Source of the DNA: an uncultured beta proteobacterium
Lineage (GTDB): Bacteria; Pseudomonadota; Gammaproteobacteria; Burkholderiales; Burkholderiaceae_C
Assembly (NCBI GenBank): GCA_903920695.1
Contig: CAIXNB010000122.1
Coordinates: 1 to 40,572, forward strand
Direction: 5' to 3'
Length of the DNA: 40,572 nucleotides
The position numbers and the translations under genes were made by a program. This document shows positions 7,135 to 15,633 of the stretch, one piece after another. The notes beneath the pieces were generated by a model. It did not search any database. It saw nothing but the letters and a program-made list of their open reading frames with translations, and was not told the DNA's origin. How positions within the stretch are numbered: the stretch's first letter is position 1; the number at the start of each line of letters is the position of its first letter.

Positions 7135-8538
7135 ATGTTGCCCTCTTTCGTCGTACTCGATCTGGAGACCACCGGTGGCAGTCCTGTGCATGACCGCGTC
7201 ACCGAGATCGCGGCCGTTCGCATCGAGAACGGACAGGAAGTCGCGCGCTGGAGCACGCTGGTCAATCCCGGCACGTCGATCTCCTACTTCATCCAGAACC
7301 TGACCGGCATCAGCAACGAGATGGTGCGCAAAGCGCCGGCTTTTGCCGAGGTGGCGCAGCAGTTGCTCGGCCTGCTCGAGGGCGCCGTACTGGTGGCGCA
7401 CAACGCCCGTTTTGACCATGGCTTTTTGCAGAGTGAATTTGCGCGGATCGAGATTCCGTTGCGCGTCAAGACACTGTGCACGGTGCGCCTGTCGCGCCTG
7501 CTTTATCCGCAACACCGCGGCCACGGTCTGGACGCCATCATGCAGCGCCACGGCCTGGCCAGCAGTGCACGCCATCGCGCCATGGGCGATGTCGATGTGG
7601 TGCTGGCCTGGCTTGCCAGCGCCACACAGGAACTCGGCGCTGAACAGATCCAACGCCAGGCCGGCACGCTGCTGCAAAGCAGCGCGGCCCTGCCACCGCA
7701 ATTGGCAAACCCGATCAAGGATATTCCGCAGTCGTGCGGCGTCTACCTGTTCCATGGCGAGGGCCAGGTACCGCTTTACATCGGCAAAAGCGTCAACCTG
7801 CGCAGCCGGGTGATGGCGCACTTTCAGGCCGCCGGCAAAGTCGCACGCGAAATGCGCATGGCGCAGGAGATCCGGCGCGTCGAATGGATTGAAACCGCTG
7901 GCGAAATTGGCGCCCTGCTGCTCGAAGCCCGCCTCGTCAAAGAACGCCAACCATTGCACAACCGCCAGTTGCGCCGTGAAGGCAGTCTCTGTGCCTGGCG
8001 CCTGAATGCCGATCCAGCGGCGCGCCCATTGCTGACGCTGGTGCGCGGCGAAGAACTGCGGCCACAGGAATTTGACCAGATGTACGGCGTCTACCGCTCC
8101 AAAGCCCAAGCCATCAAGAGTCTGCGCGAACTCGCCGAGCAACACACACTGTGCCCGCAGGCGCTCGGACTGGAGTCCGGCAAGGGTCGCTGCTTTGCGC
8201 ACCAGATCGGGCGCTGCAAGGGTGTCTGCTGCGGCGAGGAAAGAGCTGAGCGGCACTACCTGCGGCTGCAACTGGCGCTGGCAGAACACCGGCTGCAGGT
8301 TTGGCCGCATGCGGGAGCAGTCGGTTTGCGCGAACATGACGCTGAGAGCGGTCGCACCGACATCCACGTCTTCGACCAATGGTGCCATCTGGCCACCGTG
8401 CACGATGAAGCCGAACTCGAAGCCGCACTGGAGAGCCGCCAAACGCTGGCCTTTGACCTCGACAGCTACCGGCTACTGCTCAAACACCTGCTGCTGCCGG
8501 CCACGCGCAAAGCCGAACTGATACGTTTGACGCGCTGA
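7135..8538 (+). CDS. Fusion of DnaQ-like 3'-5' exonuclease and GIY-YIG (UvrC/Cho-type) nuclease
   Basis: 467 residues in two parts. Residues 1-170 are a DEDDh exonuclease: Asp9 and Glu11 in VLDLETTG, the HNARFDHGFL block with its Asp near residue 97, and the final His and Asp in HRAMGDVD near 148. Residues 200-285 are a GIY-YIG nuclease: CGVYLF, LYIGKSVNLRSRV, and LLEARLVKERQPLHN with the metal-binding Glu. The C-terminal 180 residues resemble the rest of Cho-like proteins and include a Cys cluster (RCFAHQIGRCKGVCCG). The architecture is known in actinobacteria and some proteobacteria, annotated as DNA polymerase III epsilon-like or UvrC-like; it probably acts in DNA repair. Start: the ATG at 7135 was preferred over a TTG at 7126. 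Confidence 0.93.
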   Translation: MLPSFVVLDLETTGGSPVHDRVTEIAAVRIENGQEVARWSTLVNPGTSISYFIQNLTGISNEMVRKAPAFAEVAQQLLGLLEGAVLVAHNARFDHGFLQSEFARIEIPLRVKTLCTVRLSRLLYPQHRGHGLDAIMQRHGLASSARHRAMGDVDVVLAWLASATQELGAEQIQRQAGTLLQSSAALPPQLANPIKDIPQSCGVYLFHGEGQVPLYIGKSVNLRSRVMAHFQAAGKVAREMRMAQEIRRVEWIETAGEIGALLLEARLVKERQPLHNRQLRREGSLCAWRLNADPAARPLLTLVRGEELRPQEFDQMYGVYRSKAQAIKSLRELAEQHTLCPQALGLESGKGRCFAHQIGRCKGVCCGEERAERHYLRLQLALAEHRLQVWPHAGAVGLREHDAESGRTDIHVFDQWCHLATVHDEAELEAALESRQTLAFDLDSYRLLLKHLLLPATRKAELIRLTR

Positions 8539-8544
8539 TACGGG

Positions 8545-9375
8545 CTAGATTTTTTGTCGGGACGCGTTGGAAAATCGGGCCAACTCGGTGTCGGCAGTCT
8601 CCATATGCGCCAAGAACCAGTCGCCCAGTAGTTCCTCCAGATCAGCCTTCACCATGTCTTCATTGGCGATCTTGAGTAAAACGACGTTGAGCCTGGCAAT
8701 CAACTCGCGATGTTCCTGCGCGTGGACTTGGAGCTTCGGGTATTCAAGCCGGCGCATCAGTTCTTCTTCATGCGAGAGATGCGTGCGCATGTACTGAAAC
8801 AGTCGCGCGGCCGCTATGACCTGGCCTTCATGGGAGATGGCAGCCAGAACATAGTTGGCCCGTTTGAACAATTCCCGGTGCTGCTCATCAATCGCTTGAT
8901 CGCCAATCTTGTAGTTCTCCCGCCATTCGATGCGCGTCGAGAAATGGCTGATCTCGGACTCCACCCAGTCGCGCGCACTGGCATAGTCTTCAAAGATCTG
9001 CGCTGTTACGCCGGCATCAAGATAGCAATTCAGATACTCCGACGCCATCGACTGGCCAGCTTCGAGATCGGGCGTAAAAACGAGGGCGACCACCGGTCTG
9101 ATTTCAGGATTTTCGTACCGCCCTTTGAGATGGGCGGCGAAATTTTGCACGGCTGTGGGCGGCATGAACGCACTTTGCTGGAAGGTGACGATCTGGCCCC
9201 ATCGGCCCTGTCGCGCCAGCTTCTGAATGAGTTCGTTGATGATGAAGGGAATTTCCTCAACCAGTTCTTTGAACGGTCCACGGGCCGTCGTATGCAGAAT
9301 GCGCCCTTTTACGCGGTACTCGACTTGATCGTATACCTTGGGTATGGCGTCTGAAGAAGCTGTTTGAATGCCCAT
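8545..9375 (-). CDS. Bacteriohemerythrin with N-terminal SpoIIAA/STAS-like domain
   Basis: 276 residues. The C-terminal part (about 150-268) is a hemerythrin four-helix bundle with all seven di-iron ligands in place: His166 in DEQHRELF, His202 and Glu206 in HLSHEEELM, His218 and His222 in VHAQEHREL, and His257 and Asp262 in LAHMETAD. It should bind oxygen reversibly or sense it. The first 145 residues have alternating strands and helices like SpoIIAA/STAS-type domains (ILHTTARGPF, WGQIVTFQQSAFMPPTAV, AGVTAQIFEDYASARDWVES); this assignment is by pattern only. It may be a soluble oxygen-sensing signalling protein rather than an oxygen store. The gene is convergent with the exonuclease fusion, six bases apart, and divergent from the EcsC-like gene. 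Confidence 0.9.
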   Translation of the reverse strand: MGIQTASSDAIPKVYDQVEYRVKGRILHTTARGPFKELVEEIPFIINELIQKLARQGRWGQIVTFQQSAFMPPTAVQNFAAHLKGRYENPEIRPVVALVFTPDLEAGQSMASEYLNCYLDAGVTAQIFEDYASARDWVESEISHFSTRIEWRENYKIGDQAIDEQHRELFKRANYVLAAISHEGQVIAAARLFQYMRTHLSHEEELMRRLEYPKLQVHAQEHRELIARLNVVLLKIANEDMVKADLEELLGDWFLAHMETADTELARFSNASRQKI

Positions 9376-9507
9376 GATTCCGTCGTCTTGTCGATCAAAT
9401 GAACCTTTTGCCCATTGTGCGGCAAAAGAATGATCACCGCCTTAAAAAATATCGGGCATCTCCGCCAGCGCACACGCCCGGCCCGGAAATGCTACGCTTG
9501 GCCCACC

Positions 9508-10131
9508 ATGCCTGATAAAGCCATTGCACTGCCGCTGCCAGCCGCCGATTTACGCCACAAATTGGGAGATGCGATCCTGAATCTGGTGCTACAGGTTCCA
9601 ACGTCCACTGAAAGTGAAATGACGCAACCCCTGATCCGTGCACAGGCGATTGCGCGCAGCGCCGCCCGGCAGGCCGGTTTGATGGCCGCTTCGCTGGCCT
9701 TGCCGCCCGGCGTGCTGGGCTGGCTGACCGTGCTACCGGAACTGGTGGCGGTGTGGCGGCTGCAAGCGCAACTGGTGTCGGACATTGCGGCCAGCTATGG
9801 CAAGACGGCCACGCTGAGTCGCGAGCACATGCTTTACTGCCTGTTCCGGCACGTTTCGGCCCAGTTGTTTCGCGACGTCGTGGTGCGCGTCGGCGAGCGC
9901 TTTATGATCCGGCGCGCGTCGCTGGCATTTCTTCAGTCGCTGACAAAAACGCTGGGCGTCAAAGTCACGCAAAGCATCATCGGCAAGGGTGCGGCACGGC
10001 TCGTACCGCTGATCGGCGCGGTCGGCGTTGGCGCCTACGCCTACTTCGACACGCAGCAGGTGGCAAAGACCGCGATCGAACTGTTCTCCCGCGACATCGT
10101 GACTGATCATCCTGCGCCTGCGGCGTCGTGA
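9508..10131 (+). CDS. EcsC-like protein
   Basis: 207 residues from the ATG at 9508. The sequence has long hydrophobic or amphipathic helices (ALPPGVLGWLTVLPELVAVW and VPLIGAVGVGAYAYF) around a basic region, the pattern of the EcsC family, first known from a gene near the Bacillus Ecs transporter and of unknown biochemical role. No catalytic motif is visible. The frame is open from a TTG at 9415, but the region before 9508 has low coding character and a TACGCT hexamer at 9493-9498 looks like a -10 element close to the ATG. The stop codon directly abuts the stop codon of the convergent tannase-like gene with no base between. Confidence 0.72.
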   Translation: MPDKAIALPLPAADLRHKLGDAILNLVLQVPTSTESEMTQPLIRAQAIARSAARQAGLMAASLALPPGVLGWLTVLPELVAVWRLQAQLVSDIAASYGKTATLSREHMLYCLFRHVSAQLFRDVVVRVGERFMIRRASLAFLQSLTKTLGVKVTQSIIGKGAARLVPLIGAVGVGAYAYFDTQQVAKTAIELFSRDIVTDHPAPAAS

Positions 10132-11607
10132 CTATTCGCTGCAGCGATAGTATTCAGCCAAATTGACATCGCCGGCCCCGCGATAGCGCGGATAAGCTGG
10201 ATAGCGGCACAAGGGGCGCGACCTGGCCGGGATAGTGTCCGATTGGGTGACCTGCAGCTCATCGGGCGCAACGCCTTTTTCAACCCAATTCATCATGGCG
10301 GTAAACGGATCAAAGCTATCGGGGCCGACACCACCACCGCAATGCTGAACGCCGGCCGGAATGAAAAGCCGTGCGTTTTGTCTGGCCGTTGCGCCGACAG
10401 CGTCCTCCAACTCAGCCCATTTGCGAATGGTGTCGCGATGCGAATCAATGGTGTCATCGGACCCGTGCCAAACCAGAATTTTCTTTCCTGAGTCCAGGAA
10501 CGCTTTCAGCCCGGCTGTTTCCGCATCGAATTGATACTGGTCTTCCAGCACCGCGCGGAGCTTCTCAAAGTAGGCGTCCACCGTGAAGCCGGTGGCCTGC
10601 CAGGCCGGGTCATTGAGCACGATGTAGCGCATATAGCCAAGTCCGAGGAATTCATAAAGCCTGGATGAAAACTTCATGCCCTTGTCACCAAAACCAAAAC
10701 CGTAGCCCGAGTAGACGGTACTGCCGTTGGCCAGTTGAAGATCGCCCATCAGGCTCTTGATGGCGCCCGCTTCTGAAGGCGTCAGCCCGAGCTCGATCGG
10801 TACATCCCGGGCTGGATCAAAGTTGCATGCGCGCCAATTTGAAATGATGCCGTCCCGCACGCCATCGAGCATGTCGCACTTCAAGACGGCGGCTGCGGCC
10901 ACCGCCTTGAGTTTGTCAAACGGCGGCAAGGGCAGTTGAGACAGGCGCAACCATTGCGCCGTGACACCGGCGTCGCTGCGCGTGGGCGAGCCGGCGATGA
11001 CGGCGTCAAACTTGCTGCCGTATTTCGCCGCGGCATTGAGCGCGCCACGCCCGCCGTTGGAGCAACCCTGGTAATAGGCAAATTTTGTCGCGTCACCGTA
11101 ATAAGCCTGTGCCAGGGCTTCACCGAAATCCCTGGCAATACCAATCGCTGTATGGGCGTATCGGCGAGTGGCGTCCGGGTTGTTCAGCAGAGCGGCGCCC
11201 GTGGGGTCGCGGTGACCCCCGTTGTTGCCCAGAACGATGGCGCCCGCTTTCAGGGCTGCCCGGCCGCCCTGAACGCCATTGATCTTTTCCGAGATCAATT
11301 CAGGAATGATGCCATCCATGCCACCACCCCCTTGCTGGTAATAGCGGCGCGTCCAGCTTTCGGGAAGCAGTACCTTGATGTCATGACTGGTTCCGATTTC
11401 CGTGGCCAGAACTTCGCAGTAAGCGGGCAACTGATCCGTAGCGCCAACTGCCTTGGCAGCGGTCACCATGGCATGATTGAAAGTCTTGTCCAGCAGGCTG
11501 ACGCAAGCCGGCCCTGGTCGGACAGCAGCCAAATCAGGACTTGAAGCGCAGCCTGCCAGCATCAGGGGCAGCAACAGGGTGCCGGCGACAACAATGTATT
11601 TCTGCAT
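10132..11607 (-). CDS. Tannase/feruloyl esterase family lipoprotein
   Basis: 491 residues with a lipoprotein signal: MQKYIV, a hydrophobic core, and LAGC with lipidated Cys20, so the protein should be anchored in an outer or periplasmic membrane. The tannase-family triad is visible: Ser in GCSNGGR near residue 190, Asp in GSDDTID near 385, and His in GVQHCGGG near 425. The cysteines just before the Ser and after the His match the disulfide that joins the two catalytic loops in this family. Substrates are phenolic esters such as feruloyl or galloyl esters, or related aromatic polyester monomers (MHETase is a relative); which one cannot be told. No aromatic degradation genes flank it. An AAAGAATTC-type region precedes the ATG at 11607. 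Confidence 0.93.
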   Translation of the reverse strand: MQKYIVVAGTLLLPLMLAGCASSPDLAAVRPGPACVSLLDKTFNHAMVTAAKAVGATDQLPAYCEVLATEIGTSHDIKVLLPESWTRRYYQQGGGGMDGIIPELISEKINGVQGGRAALKAGAIVLGNNGGHRDPTGAALLNNPDATRRYAHTAIGIARDFGEALAQAYYGDATKFAYYQGCSNGGRGALNAAAKYGSKFDAVIAGSPTRSDAGVTAQWLRLSQLPLPPFDKLKAVAAAAVLKCDMLDGVRDGIISNWRACNFDPARDVPIELGLTPSEAGAIKSLMGDLQLANGSTVYSGYGFGFGDKGMKFSSRLYEFLGLGYMRYIVLNDPAWQATGFTVDAYFEKLRAVLEDQYQFDAETAGLKAFLDSGKKILVWHGSDDTIDSHRDTIRKWAELEDAVGATARQNARLFIPAGVQHCGGGVGPDSFDPFTAMMNWVEKGVAPDELQVTQSDTIPARSRPLCRYPAYPRYRGAGDVNLAEYYRCSE

Positions 11608-11660
11608 GATGAATTCTTTGTTGGGACAAAACCTTCCACCGCCTCTGGAAGAATTCCGCC

Positions 11661-11978
11661 TTAATGCTCCGGCGCCTTGATTTCCTTGATCTCGGTCACT
11701 TCCTTGATCTCCACGTCGATCACATCGGCATCAGCGGGCCTGCTCGCTCCGGCCGGCCCTGATCCGGGATAAAAGCGCTGCCAGACCGCCTGCCGGTTGA
11801 ACTGAAAAGTCCAGGGGCTGACCGGCTTGCCCATCAGGCGCGCCCACAGTGCGCGCAGCAGCCAGAGTGCCAACAACAACACCGCGACCAGCAGCAGGCT
11901 GGCAAAAAATATTCCAGCGGCCAGCAGAAACACGCCGCGCATGAGCAAACTGAAAATTCCTTGAATCACCCGCTTCAT
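11661..11978 (-). CDS. Small two-helix membrane protein with acidic/basic tail, unknown function
   Basis: 105 residues from MKRVIQGIFSLLMRG. A long hydrophobic region at about residues 10-47 can form two membrane helices. The tail after residue 50 carries FQFNRQAVWQRFYPGSG and then a charged end with the near-repeat IKEVTEIKEIKAPEH. The open frame continues upstream to 12152, but that part is Cys/Arg-rich and antisense to the end of dinG, so it is not coding. I know no function; similar small proteins are found as conserved hypotheticals in Comamonadaceae. It follows dinG by 70 bases on the same strand. Confidence 0.7.
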   Translation of the reverse strand: MKRVIQGIFSLLMRGVFLLAAGIFFASLLLVAVLLLALWLLRALWARLMGKPVSPWTFQFNRQAVWQRFYPGSGPAGASRPADADVIDVEIKEVTEIKEIKAPEH

Positions 11979-12048
11979 CCTCGAACAACTTGTGTCCCCT
12001 GATTGTGATCGACTTCGGCGGCGCCGTACCGCAGGCCACCCAATACGC

Positions 12049-14193
12049 TCACAGCGGCACGGCCACACCGCCAACGCGGCGCGACAGCGCATACTGCGGC
12101 AGACCTTGCAGCATGCGCCGGCCATAGGCCGTGCGCAACAGGCGCCGGTCATAGCAGACCACGCTCGCCTGATCGTCTTCGTTGCGGATGGCGCGCCCGG
12201 TCCACTGCAGCAGGCGGATGCCAGTGGCCGGCACCACCAGTTCCGAAAACGAATCGCGCCCCAGTGTCATGAGCCATTCGGTACGCGCCTCCTCCACCGG
12301 GTCGGAGGGCGCGGCAAACGGCAATTTGGCAATGAAGACGGTCTCGCACAGGGCGCCGGGTAAGTCCAGGCCTTCGCCAAATGACTGCAAACCGAAAATC
12401 ACCGAGGGCAAGCCGGCTTCGACGCGCGCCTGATGCGCCGCGATCAAACGGCTGCGCGCCATAGTCCCCTGCACCAGCACGGCGTCCTGCAGCGTGGCAC
12501 CCAAGGCCGCCAGCGCCACCTTCATCTGCGCACGTGAGGTGAATAGCACCAGCGCGCCGCGCTGCACCTGGGCCAGATCCAGCAGCAGTTGCGCCACCAT
12601 CTCGCGCGTATAGGCCTCAACGTTCTTCGGATCAGCTTCGGTTTCGACCACGATCAAGCGGCCCTGCGCGGGGTAATCAAACGGGCTCTGGACCGCCAGC
12701 GTACTCACAGCACTGTTGTCACTGAGTCCAGCCTCCTGCAAGAAGAAGTCGAAACTGCCGCAACTCGTCAGCGTGGCCGAAGTGATGACCGCACCGCGCA
12801 CCTGACGCCAGAGCGACTGGCGCAGCAAGTCGCCCGGCACGATCGGGCAGGCGTGCGCGCTCAGACTGCCCAGGCCGGAACTGGTGTCGTACTTGAGCCA
12901 CTTGGCCAGCGGCTGTGCGCCGTGCTCCATCAGCAGCCTACTGGTTTCGAGCACGCTGGACAGGCGTGGCGCGAGTTGCCCGAGCCGCGCGTAGTGCAGC
13001 GAGCAGCTGACGGCCTGCACGGGGTCATCGCGCGCAATGCGTTTGACTTCGGCCCCCAGCGCTTCAAGCACGCTCGACAGGCCCGCAGCGTGGCCCTGGA
13101 TCAGCGCCAGGGGTTCATGCCAGACGTCGGGCAGCACGCCGTTCCTGAAGCGATGCTGGGCGTCGTCGCCGCTGCTGGCGAGTGCGAGCAGGTCCAGCAC
13201 CATGCGCGCCAGATCCTGCAGCGCTGCCTTGAGTTGCTGCGCCAGCGTGGTGACATCCTGCGTCAGCGCGACCTGAATCTTTTCACTGACCTGCTGCAAG
13301 GTGCGCGGCAACTTGTCGAGCCAGCGCAGATGGTTCAGGTCCATGCTGCTGGCAAACTGGCCCAGCGCCACCGCCGGCAGATGATGGCCTTCGTCGAATA
13401 CAAGCAAGCAGTTGTCAAGTTCGGGCAGCGTCTTCATGCCGATAGAGGCCAGCACCAGATCGTGATTGGCAACAATCACGGTGGCCTGCGCCAACTGGCT
13501 GCGCGCCGTGTAATAGCTGCACTGGCGGTAGGCCGGGCAATGGCGTGCCGTACACGTGTGGGACTCGGCCGCCACCACCGACCAGTCGGACGGCTCGGGT
13601 TGCTCGGGCAGTTTGTCACGGTCGCCGTCCCAACGGCCATCGGCCAACGCCAGTGTCAGATTGGCGTAGAGCTTGATGCGCCGCTCCATTGGGTCGTCTG
13701 CTGTCGGCACGGCATTGCCCAAGGCAGCGCGCGCCGGGGCGAACTGCTCCTCACCTCCGAACAGATCATCAAGGGCTGCGGTGGGATCACCGGCCAGGCG
13801 TTCAAGCTTGAACTTGCAGACGTAGCGGCCGCGCCCTTTGGCCAATGCGTAGACCAAGGGTGTGTCCAAAACGGCGGCCAGCGCCGGCAAGTCCTTCGTC
13901 ATCAACTGATCCTGCAGCGCCACCGTGGCGGTGGAGATGACAAGGCAGGTCTTGAGCGAGAGCGCCAGCGCGACGCCGGTCGAGAGATAGGCAGCGGACT
14001 TACCGACGCCGGTGCCGGCCTGAATCACGCTCAGGGTCTGGCTCGGCTCAGCTTGTTCACCGAGTTTCACGCGCGACAGCGCCTGCGCAATCTGCTGCGC
14101 CATGGCCTGCTGGCCGGGACGCGCACGAAAGCCCGGCGTGGCCGCCACCATGCGCTCGAAAGCGCCCAGCGCCAGCTCAGCCAGGGGCAACAA
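12049..14193 (-). CDS. dinG: ATP-dependent DNA helicase DinG (XPD-like, iron-sulfur)
   Basis: 714 residues, matching E. coli DinG along its length. Seen: Walker A at residues 60-66 (AGTGVGKS), ISTATVALQDQL (motif Ia), four Fe-S cluster cysteines (RYVCKF near 130 and CTARHCPAYRQC near 215-226), VIVANHDLVLAS, the Walker B DEGH box in VFDEGHHLP near 272, VITSATLTS (motif III), FGLQSFGEGLDLPG, and motif VI in RLLQWTGRAIRNEDD. DinG unwinds 5'-3' on forked DNA, D-loops and R-loops, and helps replication through transcribed genes; in E. coli it is LexA-controlled, but I see no LexA box here. The start is a TTG (14193 or the adjacent 14190), 15 bases after scoB ends; no ATG is available upstream before the scoB stop. 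Confidence 0.95.
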   Translation of the reverse strand: MLPLAELALGAFERMVAATPGFRARPGQQAMAQQIAQALSRVKLGEQAEPSQTLSVIQAGTGVGKSAAYLSTGVALALSLKTCLVISTATVALQDQLMTKDLPALAAVLDTPLVYALAKGRGRYVCKFKLERLAGDPTAALDDLFGGEEQFAPARAALGNAVPTADDPMERRIKLYANLTLALADGRWDGDRDKLPEQPEPSDWSVVAAESHTCTARHCPAYRQCSYYTARSQLAQATVIVANHDLVLASIGMKTLPELDNCLLVFDEGHHLPAVALGQFASSMDLNHLRWLDKLPRTLQQVSEKIQVALTQDVTTLAQQLKAALQDLARMVLDLLALASSGDDAQHRFRNGVLPDVWHEPLALIQGHAAGLSSVLEALGAEVKRIARDDPVQAVSCSLHYARLGQLAPRLSSVLETSRLLMEHGAQPLAKWLKYDTSSGLGSLSAHACPIVPGDLLRQSLWRQVRGAVITSATLTSCGSFDFFLQEAGLSDNSAVSTLAVQSPFDYPAQGRLIVVETEADPKNVEAYTREMVAQLLLDLAQVQRGALVLFTSRAQMKVALAALGATLQDAVLVQGTMARSRLIAAHQARVEAGLPSVIFGLQSFGEGLDLPGALCETVFIAKLPFAAPSDPVEEARTEWLMTLGRDSFSELVVPATGIRLLQWTGRAIRNEDDQASVVCYDRRLLRTAYGRRMLQGLPQYALSRRVGGVAVPL

Positions 14194-14208
14194 ATCGCAG
14201 TGCAGCGG

Positions 14209-14847
14209 TCAGTGCAGCTGCGCGCCGGTCATGGACTGCAATTCCTCGCGCGTCACGCCCGGTGCCATCTCGACCAGTTTCAGGCCTTGCGGCGTTACGT
14301 CCATGACGGCCAGGTCGGTGATGATGCGGTTGACAACACCGACGCCGGTCAGCGGCAGCGTGCAGGTCGGCAGGATCTTGAGGTCGATGGTGCCGTCCTT
14401 CTTCTTGGCCACATGTTCCATCAGGACCAGCACGCGCTTGACGCCGCCCACCAGGTCCATCGCACCGCCCATGCCCTTGACCATCTTGCCCGGAATCATC
14501 CAGTTGGCCAGATCGCCTTTTTCGCTCACCTGCATGGCACCCAGAATGCTCAGGTTGACCTTGCCGCCGCGGATCATGGCAAAGCTCTCATGGCTGCCAA
14601 AAATACTGGAGCCAGGGATGGTGGTGACGGTCTGCTTGCCGGCATTGATCAGGTCGGCATCGACCTGATCCTCGGTCGGAAACGGGCCGATGCCGAGCAT
14701 GCCGTTCTCGCTTTGCAGCCAGACTTCCTTGTCCGGGGCGACGAAGTTCGCCACCAGCGTGGGGAGGCCAATGCCGAGGTTGACGTAGAAACCGTCCTGC
14801 AATTCTTCAGCCGCTTTGGCCGCCATTTGGTCGCGTGTCCAGGCCAT
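14209..14847 (-). CDS. scoB: 3-oxoacid CoA-transferase subunit B
   Basis: 212 residues. Together with subunit A it moves CoA from succinyl-CoA or acetyl-CoA to acetoacetate or another 3-oxoacid. The catalytic glutamate is Glu47 in [13 protein letters not shown], which forms the acyl anhydride and then the glutamyl-CoA thioester. [13 protein letters not shown] near the N terminus is a family signature. The start was placed at the ATG at 14847 because AAGGAG lies eight bases before it, rather than the TTG at 14853. It begins two bases after the subunit A stop, so the two are translationally coupled. Succinyl-CoA, acetyl-CoA or 3-oxoadipate specificity cannot be separated by eye; the lack of pca genes favours acetoacetate use. 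Confidence 0.94.
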   Translation of the reverse strand: MAWTRDQMAAKAAEELQDGFYVNLGIGLPTLVANFVAPDKEVWLQSENGMLGIGPFPTEDQVDADLINAGKQTVTTIPGSSIFGSHESFAMIRGGKVNLSILGAMQVSEKGDLANWMIPGKMVKGMGGAMDLVGGVKRVLVLMEHVAKKKDGTIDLKILPTCTLPLTGVGVVNRIITDLAVMDVTPQGLKLVEMAPGVTREELQSMTGAQLH

Positions 14848-14849
14848 GA

Positions 14850-15551
14850 TCAAACTCCTTTAGTAACGGTGCGCTGTTCGATGCGCTTTTCGGGGTGCGC
14901 ATTGAGTACGATGCGGTGTACGTAAATGCCGGGGAGATGCACGGCATCGGGATCAAAGCTGCCGGTCTCGACAATCTCCTCAACCTCCACCACCGTGATC
15001 TTGCCGGCCATGGCGACCGCCGGGTTGAAGTTGCGCGCCGTGCGCCGGAAAATCAGATTGCCGCTCTTGTCGGCCTTCCAGGCCTTGACGAGCGAGACCT
15101 CAGGCACCAGCGCGTGCTCCAGGATGTATTGATGGCCGTCGAACTCGCGCGTTTCCTTGCCTTCGGCGATCAGCGTGCCGACACCGGTGCGCACATAGAA
15201 GGCCGGAATGCCAGCGCCGCCGGCGCGCAACTTTTCTGCCAGCGTGCCCTGCGGCGTAAATTCGAGTTTGAGTTCACCCGACAGGAACTGGCGCTCAAAC
15301 TCCTTGTTCTCGCCAACATAGCTCGAAATCATCTTGGTGATCTGGCGCGTGTCGAGCAGTTTGCCCAGGCCGAAGCCGTCGACGCCTGCGTTGTTCGAGA
15401 TCACCGTCAGGTCTTTCACACCGCTGGCGCACAGGGCGTCAATCAGGGCTTCCGGAATGCCACACAGGCCAAAGCCGCCGACGGCCAACAGTTGGCCATC
15501 ACGGACAATGCCTTCCAGCGCCTTGGCCGCGCTTGGGTAGATCTTGTTCAC
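14850..15551 (-). CDS. scoA: 3-oxoacid CoA-transferase subunit A
   Basis: 233 residues, the usual length. The oxyanion/CoA loop [16 protein letters not shown] is at about residues 25-40, followed by [14 protein letters not shown] and the typical [22 protein letters not shown] block near 120. The start is a GTG at 15551 with an AAAGGAG site about ten bases upstream; no ATG is closer. It is the first gene of scoA-scoB and is transcribed away from the PAS-LuxR gene, suggesting that the regulator controls it. In this window it could link acetoacetate, also a polyhydroxybutyrate breakdown product, to central metabolism; that link is inferred. Confidence 0.94.
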   Translation of the reverse strand: MNKIYPSAAKALEGIVRDGQLLAVGGFGLCGIPEALIDALCASGVKDLTVISNNAGVDGFGLGKLLDTRQITKMISSYVGENKEFERQFLSGELKLEFTPQGTLAEKLRAGGAGIPAFYVRTGVGTLIAEGKETREFDGHQYILEHALVPEVSLVKAWKADKSGNLIFRRTARNFNPAVAMAGKITVVEVEEIVETGSFDPDAVHLPGIYVHRIVLNAHPEKRIEQRTVTKGV

Positions 15552-15591
15552 TGTGCTATCTCCTTTAAAAAAAGTGTCGTTGCCATACGAT

Positions 15592-15613
15592 ACTACCTAG
15601 CCCTGTACGTAGT
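15592..15613. promoter_or_regulatory. Candidate operator between scoA and the PAS-LuxR gene
   Basis: Imperfect dyad with arms ACTAC (15592-15596) and GTAGT (15609-15613), 12 bases apart, in the 82-base divergent intergenic region. TACGTA is embedded in the right half. Symmetric sites of this size suit dimeric LuxR-type regulators. The position makes it a candidate site for the product of the adjacent gene. No binding consensus was matched. Confidence 0.35.
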
Positions 15614-15633
15614 TCTTCGTAACAACCCTCAAA

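Noticed and set aside
14190-14205. CTG at 14205-14203 as the dinG start
   Set aside because: CTG starts are rare and no ribosome site favours it; TTG at 14193 or 14190 is more acceptable and fits the family N terminus.
12589-14925. 778-codon plus-strand frame antisense to dinG and scoB
   Set aside because: Composition rich in Arg, Gln and His with no recognisable motif; the minus strand carries intact DinG and ScoB in the same place.
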